Counted from the stretch's first letter, positions 29,592 to 40,558 are shown. The stretch: 64,000 nt of DNA from Candidatus Sulfopaludibacter sp. SbA3 (GCA_945865815.1 CAMBFR010000008.1:1-64000), one strand, 5' to 3'. The notes: generated by a model from the sequence alone, not told the origin. Program-made: numbers and translations.

Positions 29592-29633
29592 GCAGGGCTC
29601 GTCCAATCTCAAAACTCCCCCCTCTGTTTGCGG

Positions 29634-30977
29634 CTAACTGTGCGCATCATCCTTCTCAATCCCATATGCCTTCATCTTCCGATAAAGGTAGCTTCTCTCC
29701 AGCCCCAGCATGCGGGCGGTCTGCGAGATGTTCCAGTTATTCTCTTTGAGTTTTGCCACGATGTACTCGCGCTCGAACTGGGCGCGGCCCTGCTGGAGCG
29801 TCGATGCGCGCGCCGGGGCGGAGCTGTTGGGCATGGCAAGGTCATTCACCTGGATCGCCGGGTGTTGCACCATGATCACGAGCCGCTCGACTTCGTTCCT
29901 GAGTTCGCGGACATTGCCCGGCCAGGAGTAGTCGACCATCAGGTCCAGCGCCTCGGAGGAGAACTCTTTCGGGCCGCGGCCGTGTTCGGCCGAAAAGACG
30001 CCCATGAAGTAGCTCGCCAGGACTGGAATGTCCTCGCGCCGTTCGCGCAACGGCGGAACGACAAAGGGAATGACATTCAAACGATAGAACAAGTCCTCAC
30101 GGAATCGCCCAGCCGCTATTTCGCTTTGAAGCTGTTTGTTCGTTGCGGCGATGACTCGCACGTCAACCCGTACCGCCGCGGGCGCGCCAATCGGCTGAAA
30201 GCTCTGGTCCTCGACGGCGCGCAGCACCTTCGCCTGGGTTTTCAGACTCATGTCTGCGATCTCGTCAAGGAAGAGCGTGCCGCCGTCCGCCAGTTCGAAC
30301 TTGCCTTTCTTGTTTTCGTTGGCGCCTGTAAACGAACCCTTCGTATGCCCGAAGAGCTCGCTTTCAATGAGCTCTTCCGGAATTGCGGCGCAGTTCACCT
30401 CGACAAACGGTTCCGCCGATCTGTCGCTGAGAAAATGAATGTTCCGGCTTACCAGTTCCTTGCCGGTTCCGCTCTCGCCGTAGATCAGGACCCGGCTGTT
30501 TGTTGGAGCGACAATACTGATTTGTTTTCGAAGCGCCTTGATCGGGATGCTTTCCCCAACGATGTGGAAGCGTTCCTCGAGTTGGTGGCGGAGCATTTCA
30601 TTGGTCTGTTTCAGCCGCCGTTGCGAGAGCGCGTTACGCGAAATCAAAAGCGTATGTTCCAGCGACAGGGGCTTTTCGATGAAGTCATATGCGCCGAGTT
30701 TGGTGGCGCTGACGGCGGTGGCGATAGTCGCGTGTCCGGAAATCATGACGACGTGCGTATTCGGCCACTTCGCGCGCAACTGGCGCAGTGTCTCGAGGCC
30801 GTCGATGCCGGGCAGCCAGATATCGAGCAGGACGAGGTCGTAGGCGTCCCCTTCCATCTTCCGGAGGCATTCTTCGCCGGAGGTAGCGGCTTCCGCGACA
30901 AAACCTTCGTCCTCGAAAACGCCCTTCAGCGACTGCCGGATACCGGGCTCGTCATCGACAATGAGGATTCTTGGCAT
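29634..30977 (-). CDS. sigma54-dependent response regulator, NtrX-like
   Basis: receiver (ILIVDDEPGIRQSL), AAA+ (GESGTGKELVSRNIH, GAFTGA-type ESELFGHTKGSFTGA), C-terminal Fis HTH. Confidence 0.9.
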   Translation of the reverse strand: MPRILIVDDEPGIRQSLKGVFEDEGFVAEAATSGEECLRKMEGDAYDLVLLDIWLPGIDGLETLRQLRAKWPNTHVVMISGHATIATAVSATKLGAYDFIEKPLSLEHTLLISRNALSQRRLKQTNEMLRHQLEERFHIVGESIPIKALRKQISIVAPTNSRVLIYGESGTGKELVSRNIHFLSDRSAEPFVEVNCAAIPEELIESELFGHTKGSFTGANENKKGKFELADGGTLFLDEIADMSLKTQAKVLRAVEDQSFQPIGAPAAVRVDVRVIAATNKQLQSEIAAGRFREDLFYRLNVIPFVVPPLRERREDIPVLASYFMGVFSAEHGRGPKEFSSEALDLMVDYSWPGNVRELRNEVERLVIMVQHPAIQVNDLAMPNSSAPARASTLQQGRAQFEREYIVAKLKENNWNISQTARMLGLERSYLYRKMKAYGIEKDDAHS

Positions 30978-33025
30978 ACTGGTAATTCAATCATGAAGCG
31001 GGTGCCCACAGGCGAGTTCGGCTCCACTCCGATGTAGCCGCCATGGTCGGCCACGATCCGGCTCGCAATCGCGAGGCCCAGGCCGGTGCCATTCTTTCTG
31101 GTCGAGAAGTAGGGGCTGAACAGGCGCTCTCGGTCTTCGGGAGCGATGCCGCGTCCTGTATCCGACATCGTCAACCGGGCCATCGTACCATCGCGTGTGA
31201 GTTCGCAGCTGATCCTTAATTCCTGAATCGACTCACCGGCGAGAGCTTCGAGCGCATTGTCGATCAGATTGACAAGCACGCGTTTCATTTGAAGCGGATC
31301 CATGAGAATGGGGGGCAGCGTCTCGGGCAGGTCCAGCGTCACACTGACGCTGTTGAGGCGGTCTTCATAGAGGGCCAGGGTCTTGCTTATCAGTTCGTGC
31401 ATGCTGTTGGGCACCCGCGAAACCGCAGGCAGGCGGGCGAAACGCACGAATTCATCGACAAGGTTCTTGAGGCTGGATACTTCGAGAACGATGGCTTCGA
31501 CGCATTCGTCGATCACCTTGACGATCCGTGGGTTGGCAGCAGGCAAACGCACGACATTTCTGGATATGCGTTCGGCCGAAAGCTGGATAGGCGTCAGAGG
31601 ATTCTTGATTTCGTGCGCCAGGCGCCGCGCCACTTCGCGCCATGTGCTCGCTTTTTGCGCGCGCACAACCTCTGTGAGGTCTTCAACGACCAGAACGAAG
31701 CCGCCTGCTGTCAGGCGAGTGGCGGTCACGGCGCTGTGGGCGGGCCTTCCGGGCGTTACGAATGCAATTTCGCGCATTGTGGAATTCGCTCCGGCGTTTT
31801 CCAGCAGCTCGCGGATGGCCTCGAGGTCTTCACCGCTGAAAATCTGGCCGAGCGTGGTTGCCTGTTCCGCCGAAAACATTGCGGCTGCCGCGCGATTGAT
31901 CTTATTCACATGGAGATCGGCATCCATCGAGATAACGCCGGTGGGAACGCTCTCAAGAATGATTTCCATGTAGCGCCTGCGCGCATCCAGTTCTCGCGTG
32001 GTGCCTTGAAGCTGTTCGGCCATGTCGTTAAACAGCCGGACGAGCATTCCCAATTCGTCTTCAGCCTTGATATCGACGCGGTGGTCCAGGTTGCCGGCGG
32101 ATATTTCCCGCGTAGCTACAGACAACGCTTCAATCGGCACGGTGATGCGCTTCGAAAGGAACAGACCGATCCAGACGGCGGCGAAAAGGGCGAGGACCGT
32201 CATCAGAAGCAGAATGTAGACGTAGGTGTCGCGGTACGCCTTGCGGTTCTGGACGAGTTCGCCGTAATTGGCGCGCTGCGCCGCGATTGCGGCGTTCAAT
32301 TCCAGCAGCCGTGCAGGCGGCTCAAAGACCGCGGCAAGGATGCCGCCCTGGTCCGTGCGCCTCGCATTTACCCAGTACGGCGCCGTGCTGATAAGCACTT
32401 CCTTCCGGGTTCCCATGCTTTCCAGGATCTCGTTGGCCAGGCGATCCTGCACGATTTCCGGATCTGCCGAGGAGTTGGTCACCCTGCCTTCGGTATCGAT
32501 GACCATCAGGGCCTTTAACTGGAAATTGCGGCGGGCGGTTTCCAGGTCCTGCCGGGGATCCATGGCCAGGTGGTTGAGGATGCCGCGGCCGATCTGCTCA
32601 TGTTCCAGCTGCCACTGCCTGGTTATTTCAGAGGCCGTAAGAAAGGCCTGGTCCGCCGGCACGCTGAACCACTTGTCGATGCTTCGATTGACCAGGCCGA
32701 ATGCGAATAGGAAAAGCAGTGTTGCCGGCACCAGGGTGAGCGAGATCAGGGAGACCAGAAGGCTTGTCTTGAACTGAGAACCCGGTTTCCGTTGTTTGCG
32801 TTCGACCCAGACCTTTATCAGCGTCCTGGAGAGCACGAAGCCGAACACCAGAAGGACAAGGAAGATGAACGTCGAAAGCGCATAGAGCAGAAGAATCTGG
32901 TCCGGCTCCGACGGACTGATGAACGGGTTGAGGTTGAAGGCTGCCTGCACAAACACGAGCAGCGCGAGCGCGAGGAGGAATCCTCCGGCTACATAGAGTT
33001 TGGTAGTCTTTGCCGCTGCCTTCAT
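30926..33025 (-). CDS. membrane sensor histidine kinase, NtrY-like
   Basis: multiple TMs, HAMP, PAS, WREVARRLAHEIKNPLTPIQLSAERI, GTGLGLAIASRIV. Confidence 0.88.
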   Translation of the reverse strand: MKAAAKTTKLYVAGGFLLALALLVFVQAAFNLNPFISPSEPDQILLLYALSTFIFLVLLVFGFVLSRTLIKVWVERKQRKPGSQFKTSLLVSLISLTLVPATLLFLFAFGLVNRSIDKWFSVPADQAFLTASEITRQWQLEHEQIGRGILNHLAMDPRQDLETARRNFQLKALMVIDTEGRVTNSSADPEIVQDRLANEILESMGTRKEVLISTAPYWVNARRTDQGGILAAVFEPPARLLELNAAIAAQRANYGELVQNRKAYRDTYVYILLLMTVLALFAAVWIGLFLSKRITVPIEALSVATREISAGNLDHRVDIKAEDELGMLVRLFNDMAEQLQGTTRELDARRRYMEIILESVPTGVISMDADLHVNKINRAAAAMFSAEQATTLGQIFSGEDLEAIRELLENAGANSTMREIAFVTPGRPAHSAVTATRLTAGGFVLVVEDLTEVVRAQKASTWREVARRLAHEIKNPLTPIQLSAERISRNVVRLPAANPRIVKVIDECVEAIVLEVSSLKNLVDEFVRFARLPAVSRVPNSMHELISKTLALYEDRLNSVSVTLDLPETLPPILMDPLQMKRVLVNLIDNALEALAGESIQELRISCELTRDGTMARLTMSDTGRGIAPEDRERLFSPYFSTRKNGTGLGLAIASRIVADHGGYIGVEPNSPVGTRFMIELPVCQESSLSMTSPVSGSR

Positions 33026-33136
33026 CCCGGCAATTATGGTACTTTGTGCCTCGTAAACCGTAATGTTTTGTTCGCAATTTTTCCGTCCCGGTAATAAAAA
33101 TACGGTCCGAAATCCATCTCGCCAGAGAGGTTGTAT

Positions 33137-34345
33137 ATGCCGATTTGGAGTTTCAAGGGAACGAATCGCCAGGGAGAAGTCGTATCCGGTGAACGCGCTG
33201 CAGATAACAAGGCGGCCCTGGTCATGGCGTTGCGGCGCGAACAGATCTTCCTGATGGATGCGGAAGAGAAAAAGGCTGGAAGCTGGAAGAACATCGAGTT
33301 CGGTGGGAATCCGACACAAAAAGACCTGGCCGTGTTCACCCGGCAGTTTTCGGTCATGATCGACTCCGGTGTGCCATTGGTCCAGTGTCTGCAGATTCTG
33401 GGCGAAACGCAGGAGAACCCGAAGTTTAAGGCCACGATCAGCGGCGTCCTTAAAGACGTCGAGTCCGGAAATAACCTCGCTGCCTCCATGAAATCCAACG
33501 GCGGTATCTTCGATGACCTTTACTGCAATATGGTGGCGGCCGGCGAGGCCGGCGGTATTCTCGACACTATTTTCCAGCGCCTGTCGGTTTACATCGAAAA
33601 GGCAGTGAGATTGCAGGCTGCCGTGAAATCGGCAATGGTCTACCCGATCGCGGTCGTGTTCATTGCCACCAGCGTGATCACATTGATTTTGTGGAAAGTC
33701 GTCCCCGCGTTCACGGAACTCTTTAACAGCATGAACGTGGATCTGCCGTTGCCAACACGCATCGTTATCGGTGCGAGTTCCTTTGTGGGCAATTTCGGCC
33801 TCTTTATCATCATCGGTTTCTTCGTTTTGGCCGCCATGTTCCGTTCGTACTACAAGACTACGATGGGCCGCTATAACGTCGACAAGATCATCCTGAAGGC
33901 GCCGATTTTCGGGCCTCTGATGCGAAAGATCGCGGTGGCCCGCTTTACCCGGACGATGGCCACGCTGATTGCCAGCGGAGTACCGATTCTCGATGCGCTG
34001 GAGATCACGGCCCGCACGGCAGGCAATGCGGTGATTGAAGAGGCGATTATCAAGGTGAAGGATGCCATTACACAGGGCCTCACGATTGTCGAACCGCTGA
34101 AGGAGTCCAAGGTTTTTCCGAACATGGTGGTTTCAATGATCGGCGTTGGCGAACAGGCCGGCGCATTGGAAACGATGCTGACGAAGATCGCGGATTTCTA
34201 TGAAGAAGAGGTGGACGTGGCGGTTGGCGACCTGATGACTGCAATGGAACCCGCAATGATCGTCGTGCTGGGTGTGACCGTCGGAGGCATCGTCATTTCG
34301 ATGTACCTGCCCATCTTCTCTCTCGTCGGCCAATTGAGTAAATAG
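33137..34345 (+). CDS. pilC: type IV pilus inner membrane protein PilC / GspF family
   Basis: FTRQFSVMIDSGVPLVQCLQIL, duplicated T2SSF domains. Confidence 0.9.
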   Translation: MPIWSFKGTNRQGEVVSGERAADNKAALVMALRREQIFLMDAEEKKAGSWKNIEFGGNPTQKDLAVFTRQFSVMIDSGVPLVQCLQILGETQENPKFKATISGVLKDVESGNNLAASMKSNGGIFDDLYCNMVAAGEAGGILDTIFQRLSVYIEKAVRLQAAVKSAMVYPIAVVFIATSVITLILWKVVPAFTELFNSMNVDLPLPTRIVIGASSFVGNFGLFIIIGFFVLAAMFRSYYKTTMGRYNVDKIILKAPIFGPLMRKIAVARFTRTMATLIASGVPILDALEITARTAGNAVIEEAIIKVKDAITQGLTIVEPLKESKVFPNMVVSMIGVGEQAGALETMLTKIADFYEEEVDVAVGDLMTAMEPAMIVVLGVTVGGIVISMYLPIFSLVGQLSK

Positions 34346-34351
34346 ACAGGA

Positions 34352-35902
34352 ATGGACAGAAGACGCTGGCTTCTTCGTTTGATCTACATTCGAGTCGCCG
34401 TTTTTTCTGTTTTTGTCACTGCCGAACTCTTCGCCCGCCGCGCGGATTCTTCTGTAGACATGCTGGTTCTGCTGGGCGCCGTGTACGCGCTGTCCGCCTG
34501 CTGGTTCACGCTGCTGAAATTCAACAAAGCGTACGTCGTTCAGTCATACGCCCAGATAGCGGTTGATCTGTTGCTGATCACATGGACCGTAAATCGCACG
34601 GGCGGCGTCGACAGCTATTTTTCGCCCCTGTACTTCCTGGAAATCGTCATGTCGAGCATCCTGCTCCAGCGGCGGGGAGCCTTCGTTGCGGCGACGGCGG
34701 CATCGCTGATTCACTTTGTCCATATGGACCTGGCGTACTTCGGGTTGATTCCGTCTACGACCGCCTCCTGGCCCGATTTGACCACGCTGCAGTACATGAT
34801 CAGCCTGAACACCTTCGGTTTCTGTTCCGTCGCATTTCTATCGAACTCCCTCTCCGAACGCCTGAGAAGCGCCGGCGCACAACTGGAAAAATCGACCGGG
34901 CAGGTCGCGTATCTGCGAGATTTCAGCGACCGCATTGTCGAAAGCCTCGGCAGCGGATTGATAACCAGCGATCTGGAAGGCCGCATTTATCTTTTCAATC
35001 GTGCCGCGGAGGGCATTACAGGCCGCCGTACGGACGAGGCCTTGCGCATGACCATGTGGGAAATGTTTCCTGGAATGTCTCCGAGCGTCAGCTCGCCCCG
35101 GTTCGAGCTGACCACCACGCGGCGCGATGGCAGAGAGACGTTCCTGCGTTTTTCGGTAGCGCCGGTCATGATCGACGAAAAGAAGACGGCCGGATACGTC
35201 TGGTGTTTCGAAGACCTGACCGGTCTGCGATCTCTTGAACAGCAGATGCAGCAGAAAGAGCAGATGGCGGCGTTGGGAGCCATGTCTGCCGGCATTGCGC
35301 ACGAGATCCGGAATCCCCTGGCATCGATTACGGGTTCATTTCAGTTGCTCAAGTCCGAGTTGCGTCTCAGTTCGGACCAGCAGCAGCTTGTGGACATCAT
35401 CTCGCGCGAGGCGGACCGGCTCAATCGCACGATCACGGACTTTCTCGCTTATGCCCGCCCGCCGGCGCCCAGATCCAGCGCGGTCGATCTTTCAAAGCTT
35501 ATCTCTGAGACCGTCCGGCTCATGCGCAACAGTTCTGAAGTGAAACCGTCGCACAACATCGAGACCCGCCTCTCGCAGGTCACGGCGGACGTCGACGAAA
35601 GCATGATGCGTCAGGTGTTCTATAATCTGGCGTCCAACGCATTCAAGGCGATGCCCGAAGGCGGAACGCTGAACATCATTCTTGAAAGGCAGAACGGGAG
35701 CGTTCAGATTCGGTTCGAAGATACCGGAATCGGGCTTTCTCGAGAGGACATGAAGAAACTGTTCGTGCCGTTCCATTCCTCTTTCCGGAACGGAACCGGC
35801 CTGGGACTACCTATCGTGTATCAGATTGTAAGCGCCCATAACGGCGTGATTTCGGTCAAGTCGCGCAAGGGCTCCGGCACCGCTTTCATTATTGATCTGT
35901 GA
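34352..35902 (+). CDS. sensor histidine kinase, PilS-like
   Basis: 6-TM N-terminus, PAS, AGIAHEIRNPLASITGSFQLL, GTGLGLPIVYQIV. Confidence 0.85.
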   Translation: MDRRRWLLRLIYIRVAVFSVFVTAELFARRADSSVDMLVLLGAVYALSACWFTLLKFNKAYVVQSYAQIAVDLLLITWTVNRTGGVDSYFSPLYFLEIVMSSILLQRRGAFVAATAASLIHFVHMDLAYFGLIPSTTASWPDLTTLQYMISLNTFGFCSVAFLSNSLSERLRSAGAQLEKSTGQVAYLRDFSDRIVESLGSGLITSDLEGRIYLFNRAAEGITGRRTDEALRMTMWEMFPGMSPSVSSPRFELTTTRRDGRETFLRFSVAPVMIDEKKTAGYVWCFEDLTGLRSLEQQMQQKEQMAALGAMSAGIAHEIRNPLASITGSFQLLKSELRLSSDQQQLVDIISREADRLNRTITDFLAYARPPAPRSSAVDLSKLISETVRLMRNSSEVKPSHNIETRLSQVTADVDESMMRQVFYNLASNAFKAMPEGGTLNIILERQNGSVQIRFEDTGIGLSREDMKKLFVPFHSSFRNGTGLGLPIVYQIVSAHNGVISVKSRKGSGTAFIIDL

Positions 35903-37281
35903 TGGCACAAAGCACGCGCGCAAGAATACTCATCGTCGATGACGAGCGGTCGATTCGCGAACTGCTCGAAATTTTCCTCAAGAAGGAAGGTTTTGCCGTG
36001 GTTGCCGCGGCCACAGGCGCAGACGGACTAGCCCTGGCGAAAGCGACCGAATTCGATCTTATTATTTCGGACATTAAAATGCCCGACATCAGCGGCATCG
36101 ATCTCCTGCGCGACGTACGCGCCGCCAACTTCACCGGCCAGTTCATCCTTCTCACCGCTTTTGCAACCGCCGAGACCGCGATCCAGGCGCTCAAGATGGG
36201 GGCGTTTGACTACATTCTCAAGACCGAGAACTTCATGGAGGAGTTGAAGCTGGTTGTCTACGGCGCACTCGAGGACCGGCGCCTGCGTGAAGAAAACAGG
36301 TATCTGCGGCGAGAGTTCCGCAAGCAGCACGGCATGGGCAACCTCATCGGAAAGAGCCGCAGCATGCAGGAACTCTTCAAGATGATTGAGCTGGTGAGTT
36401 CCACCACCAGCACAGTCCTTATTACAGGCGAGAGCGGCACCGGAAAAGAGCTCGTGGCGAAGGCGATTCACCTGAATAGCCCGCGAGCCGATGAATCGTT
36501 CGTTTCCGTAAACTGCGGCGCGTTTACGGAGACCCTTCTGGAGAGCGAACTGTTTGGGTACGTCAAAGGCTCATTTACAGGCGCGGCATCGAACAAGAAG
36601 GGACTGTTTGAGGTTGCCGACAAAGGGACGATTTTCCTGGACGAAATCGGCGATACCGGCATGGCGATGCAGGTGAAGCTTCTGCGAGTGCTGCAGGAGC
36701 GCACGATCCGCCGCGTCGGCGGCTCCGAAGAGATCCCGATCGATGTGCGCATTATCGCCGCCACCAATCGAGAGCTTCCGGCGATGGTTGCGGAGAATGA
36801 GTTCCGCGAGGACCTCTTCTACCGAATCAGCGTATTTCCGATCGAGCTGCCACCGTTACGCCATCGTCCCGACGACATTCCGCTTCTCGCCAATTTCTTT
36901 CTCTCGCGTCTGAACGCGACCATGGGACGCCGGATCGACAGGCTGTCGGACGACGCTCTCAAAAAACTTGAAGGCTACGAATGGCCGGGCAACGTTCGCG
37001 AACTGGAAAACGCAATGGAGCGCGCCTTCATCCTTGAAACCGGCGACGAGCTTTCCGCGCGGCATCTGCCGGAAAGCGTTTCCAGCGGCAACCGCAATCG
37101 AGCGGTTGCGGACCTTCCTCCGGAGGGATTCGATCTCGAAGCCTACGTGGAAGGCGTCCAGAAAAGTTATCTTCAGGAAGCGCTGCGCAGGACGAATGGC
37201 GTCCAGGTGAAGGCCGCCGAGCTGTTGGGCATGTCCTACCGGTCTTTCCGCCACTACATGCAGAAGTACGACGTTTCCTGA
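35902..37281 (+). CDS. sigma54-dependent response regulator, PilR-like
   Basis: receiver + AAA+ (GESGTGKELVAKAIHLNS, ESELFGYVKGSFTGA) + HTH. Confidence 0.9.
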   Translation: MAQSTRARILIVDDERSIRELLEIFLKKEGFAVVAAATGADGLALAKATEFDLIISDIKMPDISGIDLLRDVRAANFTGQFILLTAFATAETAIQALKMGAFDYILKTENFMEELKLVVYGALEDRRLREENRYLRREFRKQHGMGNLIGKSRSMQELFKMIELVSSTTSTVLITGESGTGKELVAKAIHLNSPRADESFVSVNCGAFTETLLESELFGYVKGSFTGAASNKKGLFEVADKGTIFLDEIGDTGMAMQVKLLRVLQERTIRRVGGSEEIPIDVRIIAATNRELPAMVAENEFREDLFYRISVFPIELPPLRHRPDDIPLLANFFLSRLNATMGRRIDRLSDDALKKLEGYEWPGNVRELENAMERAFILETGDELSARHLPESVSSGNRNRAVADLPPEGFDLEAYVEGVQKSYLQEALRRTNGVQVKAAELLGMSYRSFRHYMQKYDVS

Positions 37282-37293
37282 GTACGCCAGAAC

Positions 37294-37752
37294 ATGAAAG
37301 AAACAGCCCGCATCGACAATCTGCTCCAATGCGCATTTGAGGGAAACGCCTGGCACGGACCTGCGGTGAGGGAAGTGCTTGCCGGGGTCACTGCAAAAGA
37401 CGCCATCTCAAAGCCGATAGCGAGCGCGCATAGCATCTGGGAACTGGTTCTTCACATCGCGGCATGGTCGGAAATTGTGCGGCGGCGCGTCGCGGGGGAG
37501 CAATTCGTCGTGACGGCTGAAATGGACTGGCCTGCTGTAACGTCGGCTGACGAATCCGCCTGGAATATCGCAAAGGACATTCTGGAAAGGGCGCAGGCCT
37601 CGCTGCGGCAGGTTGTCGCTGCCTTGCCGGAATCGCGGCTCGACGAAATCCCCTTTAAGGACGGGCCGTCGGTGTACGTTCTCCTTCACGGCGTGATCCA
37701 GCATCACATCTATCATGCGGGCCAGATCGCGATGCTGAAGAAGGCCCTGTAG
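37294..37752 (+). CDS. DinB-like family protein
   Basis: HSIWELVLHIAAW...VIQHHIYHAGQIAMLKKAL. Confidence 0.8.
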   Translation: MKETARIDNLLQCAFEGNAWHGPAVREVLAGVTAKDAISKPIASAHSIWELVLHIAAWSEIVRRRVAGEQFVVTAEMDWPAVTSADESAWNIAKDILERAQASLRQVVAALPESRLDEIPFKDGPSVYVLLHGVIQHHIYHAGQIAMLKKAL

Positions 37753-37827
37753 CCAGGGGTCCATGTCGTTCAGTGATCCTGCCCTGGCGCGTTAACATAT
37801 CAAAATCAAGATTAATGCGAGGTTAGG

Positions 37828-38187
37828 ATGAGAAACTGGATTTTCCTGCTACTGTTCAGCGCGTTCCTGGCCGGATGCCAGGAACCGGCCCCGCCGGCGG
37901 CTACCGAGCCTGCTGCTGCGCCTGCAACTTCGGAGGCCGCGCCGCCGGAGACAACGGAATTTACGCTCAAAGGCCAGGTCGTCAGTGTGGATGCGGCCCA
38001 GAAAAGCGCGACCATTAACCACGAAAAGATCGAAGGCTTCATGGAAGCCATGACCATGCCGTATCCGGTACCCGAAGACGGCGACCTGCAAAAGTTGAAG
38101 CCGGGCGAGACGATAACCGCAAAAGTGTCTTACATTCGTGCGGAGTCCAAATATTGGCTCACCAACGTCGAGGTTGAGCCGAAGTAA
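37828..38187 (+). CDS. CusF-like copper-binding lipoprotein
   Basis: lipobox FLAGCQEP; KSATINHEKIEGFMEAMTMPYPV. Confidence 0.8.
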   Translation: MRNWIFLLLFSAFLAGCQEPAPPAATEPAAAPATSEAAPPETTEFTLKGQVVSVDAAQKSATINHEKIEGFMEAMTMPYPVPEDGDLQKLKPGETITAKVSYIRAESKYWLTNVEVEPK

Positions 38188-38207
38188 GGCTCAAGAGGAG
38201 AATCACA

Positions 38208-39086
38208 ATGAAACGCTCACTGGTGCTCGGAAGCATCGTTTTCGCCGGATTGATCCTTGCGCTGTTTGTGAATGCACAGCAGGCGCCGCTGGGCACAATC
38301 CAGAAGGTTGCGGACAACCTCTATATGATTCCCGGAGGCGGCGGGAACACGGCAGTCTATGTTGCGGCCAATGGCGTAGTGCTGGTGGATACCAAGCTGG
38401 CCAATAACGGCCAGGGGATTCTCGACCAGGTGAAATCGGTTACGCCGAAACCGATCACCCACATCATCAACACTCATACTCATGGTGACCACAACGGCAG
38501 CAACGAATTTTTCCCCGCCAACGTGGAGATCGTTGCTCACGAGAACACGGCGGCCAGCATGGCCAGGATGCCGGCGTTCCAGGACGCGAAGAAGTTCGCT
38601 CTTCCCGACAGGTCGTTCAACGACAAGCTGACACTGCTTACCGGAAGAGATGCCATTGACCTCTACTATTTCGGCCGCGCGCATACCAACGGTGACGCCT
38701 TCGTGGTGTTCCGCGCGCTGCGCGCCATGCATTCAGGAGATGCATTTGCGCAGAAGGGAACTCCTCTTCTGGATGCCAACAATGGAGGCAGCGGCGTGGC
38801 GATCGTGGACACGATGGCGAAGGCTGCGGCCGGCATCAAGGATGTGGATACTGTCATTCCCGGTCACAGCACGCTGATGAAATGGTCCGACTTCGTGGAA
38901 TTTGGCGAGTTCAACCGCGCGTTCCTCGATGCGGCGCGCGCCGCGCAACGCGCCGGCAGGACTCCGGAACAGGCCGCGGCTGAACTCAAGCTGCCTGAAA
39001 AATTCAAGGATTACGGCTTGGCGCGCGCAGGCGCGAACATGACCGCCATTTTTGCCGAGCTATCTCGTGCGGAGCTATCTCGATAG
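38208..39086 (+). CDS. MBL-fold metallo-hydrolase, secreted
   Basis: signal peptide; THTHGDHNGSNEFF; VIPGHS. Confidence 0.85.
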   Translation: MKRSLVLGSIVFAGLILALFVNAQQAPLGTIQKVADNLYMIPGGGGNTAVYVAANGVVLVDTKLANNGQGILDQVKSVTPKPITHIINTHTHGDHNGSNEFFPANVEIVAHENTAASMARMPAFQDAKKFALPDRSFNDKLTLLTGRDAIDLYYFGRAHTNGDAFVVFRALRAMHSGDAFAQKGTPLLDANNGGSGVAIVDTMAKAAAGIKDVDTVIPGHSTLMKWSDFVEFGEFNRAFLDAARAAQRAGRTPEQAAAELKLPEKFKDYGLARAGANMTAIFAELSRAELSR

Positions 39087-39617
39087 ATTCGGATTGCGCA
39101 GCCGGTAAAGGACATGCCGGCGAAGGCGATGTCCTTCCGGCAGCCGGGGATGATCGAAATCCTCGGCGGGATCGTGAGTCATGCCGAGCTTTTCCATCAT
39201 TCGGCGGGACGCGATATTCTGGGGAGCCGTGAACGAGACGAGCGCGTCGATACCCAGGCTTTCGAAAGCAAACCGGATCACTTCACGCGAGCCCTCCGTC
39301 GCAAGGCCCTGGTTCCAATAAGGCACACCCAGCCTCCATCCGATTTCAACGCAGGGCGTAAAGTGCGCCTGAAACGTGGCGACGTGCAGGCCAATGAAGC
39401 CGATGAGCTTTGCGCCCTCCTTCAACTCGGCTGCAAAGAGGCCAAAGCCGTGGTTGTCGAAATGGGCTTCGGTTCGGTCCACGAATTGATCGCTTTCCTC
39501 GCGAGTGAGGCATTTCGGGAAGAATTCCATGACGCGCGGGTCCGCGTTCATTTCCGCGAACGGTTCGCGGTCGGCTTGTTTCCACCGTCGAAGCAGCAGG
39601 CGATCAGTTTCGAGCAT
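39075..39617 (-). CDS. GNAT family N-acetyltransferase (RimJ/RimL-like)
   Basis: LETDRLLLRRWKQADREPFAEMN, PYWNQGLATEGSREVIRFAFESLGIDALVSFT. Confidence 0.85.
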   Translation of the reverse strand: MLETDRLLLRRWKQADREPFAEMNADPRVMEFFPKCLTREESDQFVDRTEAHFDNHGFGLFAAELKEGAKLIGFIGLHVATFQAHFTPCVEIGWRLGVPYWNQGLATEGSREVIRFAFESLGIDALVSFTAPQNIASRRMMEKLGMTHDPAEDFDHPRLPEGHRLRRHVLYRLRNPNLSR

Positions 39618-39745
39618 TCCCAGATTCTGAGGCTTCGGCGCCGGTGTTGTCCATAGCGGCATCGATCCGTTTCCGGCCGGTGACGGACCATGGGACGGCC
39701 GTTCGTTTATTGTGACAAGATGACCAGATATGACCATAATGGGTC

Positions 39746-40000
39746 ATGCGAACCGCCAAGATTGCCGAATTGAAAGCCAACCTGAGCGCCTACCTGGCGG
39801 AGGTTCGCAAAGGCGAAACCGTTGTTGTATGTGACCGGGCGACGCCCATCGCGCGCCTTGTGCCGTTCGATGAAACTGATGATTTGACGATATTGAGCGC
39901 TGTCGATTCTTCCCGCGAGATCCGAAAGATCAAGGCGCCTAAGCTGCAGAAAGCGGTCGACATCGACAAGTATCTGGCCGAATCACGAACGGACAAATGA
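39746..40000 (+). CDS. Phd/YefM-type antitoxin
   Basis: RTAKIAELKANLSAYLAEVRKGETVVVCDRATPIARLVP. Confidence 0.85.
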   Translation: MRTAKIAELKANLSAYLAEVRKGETVVVCDRATPIARLVPFDETDDLTILSAVDSSREIRKIKAPKLQKAVDIDKYLAESRTDK

Positions 40001-40410
40001 TCGTTTATCTGGACAGCAGCGTTATCCTCCGTGTTCTCCTGGGTCAAAAAAATACCTGGAAGGAGTGGGGACAGTGGGACCATGCCTACTCGAGTTCGCT
40101 GTTGCACCTGGAATCCCGGCGTGTAATCGATCGTCTACGCTTGGAGTCTGTATTGGACGACCACGGCGTGGCGCACATTGGCGCAGAACTTCGTCGCATT
40201 GAGCGGGCAATCAGCCGAGTCGCCCTCAGCCGGTCCGTTTTCGATCGCGCCGCGATGGCCATGCCAACGGTCGTGAAAACCCTCGACGCCATCCACCTGG
40301 CCACCGGCCTCCTGGTCCGTGAACGGCTTCACCAGGATCTCATCTTCGTCACACACGATGCCCAGCAGGCTACTGCCGCCCGTTCGCTCGGTTTCGAATG
40401 CGTAAGCTAG
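39997..40410 (+). CDS. PIN-domain toxin (VapC-like)
   Basis: MIVYLDSSVILRVLLGQ...TLDAIHLATGLLV...FVTHDAQQATAARSLGF. Confidence 0.85.
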   Translation: MIVYLDSSVILRVLLGQKNTWKEWGQWDHAYSSSLLHLESRRVIDRLRLESVLDDHGVAHIGAELRRIERAISRVALSRSVFDRAAMAMPTVVKTLDAIHLATGLLVRERLHQDLIFVTHDAQQATAARSLGFECVS

Positions 40411-40558
40411 AAAGCAGTTTGTGATCACCAGCGTGCCGCGGAGGGGGCTATCCTCAATGCCACTTCACGTAAAAAAGGACACTGTTCGCCTTAAGGACAA
40501 GGCTGATGCCCTGATGCTGAAGGAGCGGTTCGGTCTGACAGACGAGAAGGAAGGGTAG

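Noticed and set aside
30988-31012. GTGCCCACAGGCGAGTTCGG as a REP-tail copy
   Set aside because: Lies inside the NtrY-like coding sequence and encodes the conserved C-terminus; similarity to the REP tail is probably chance.
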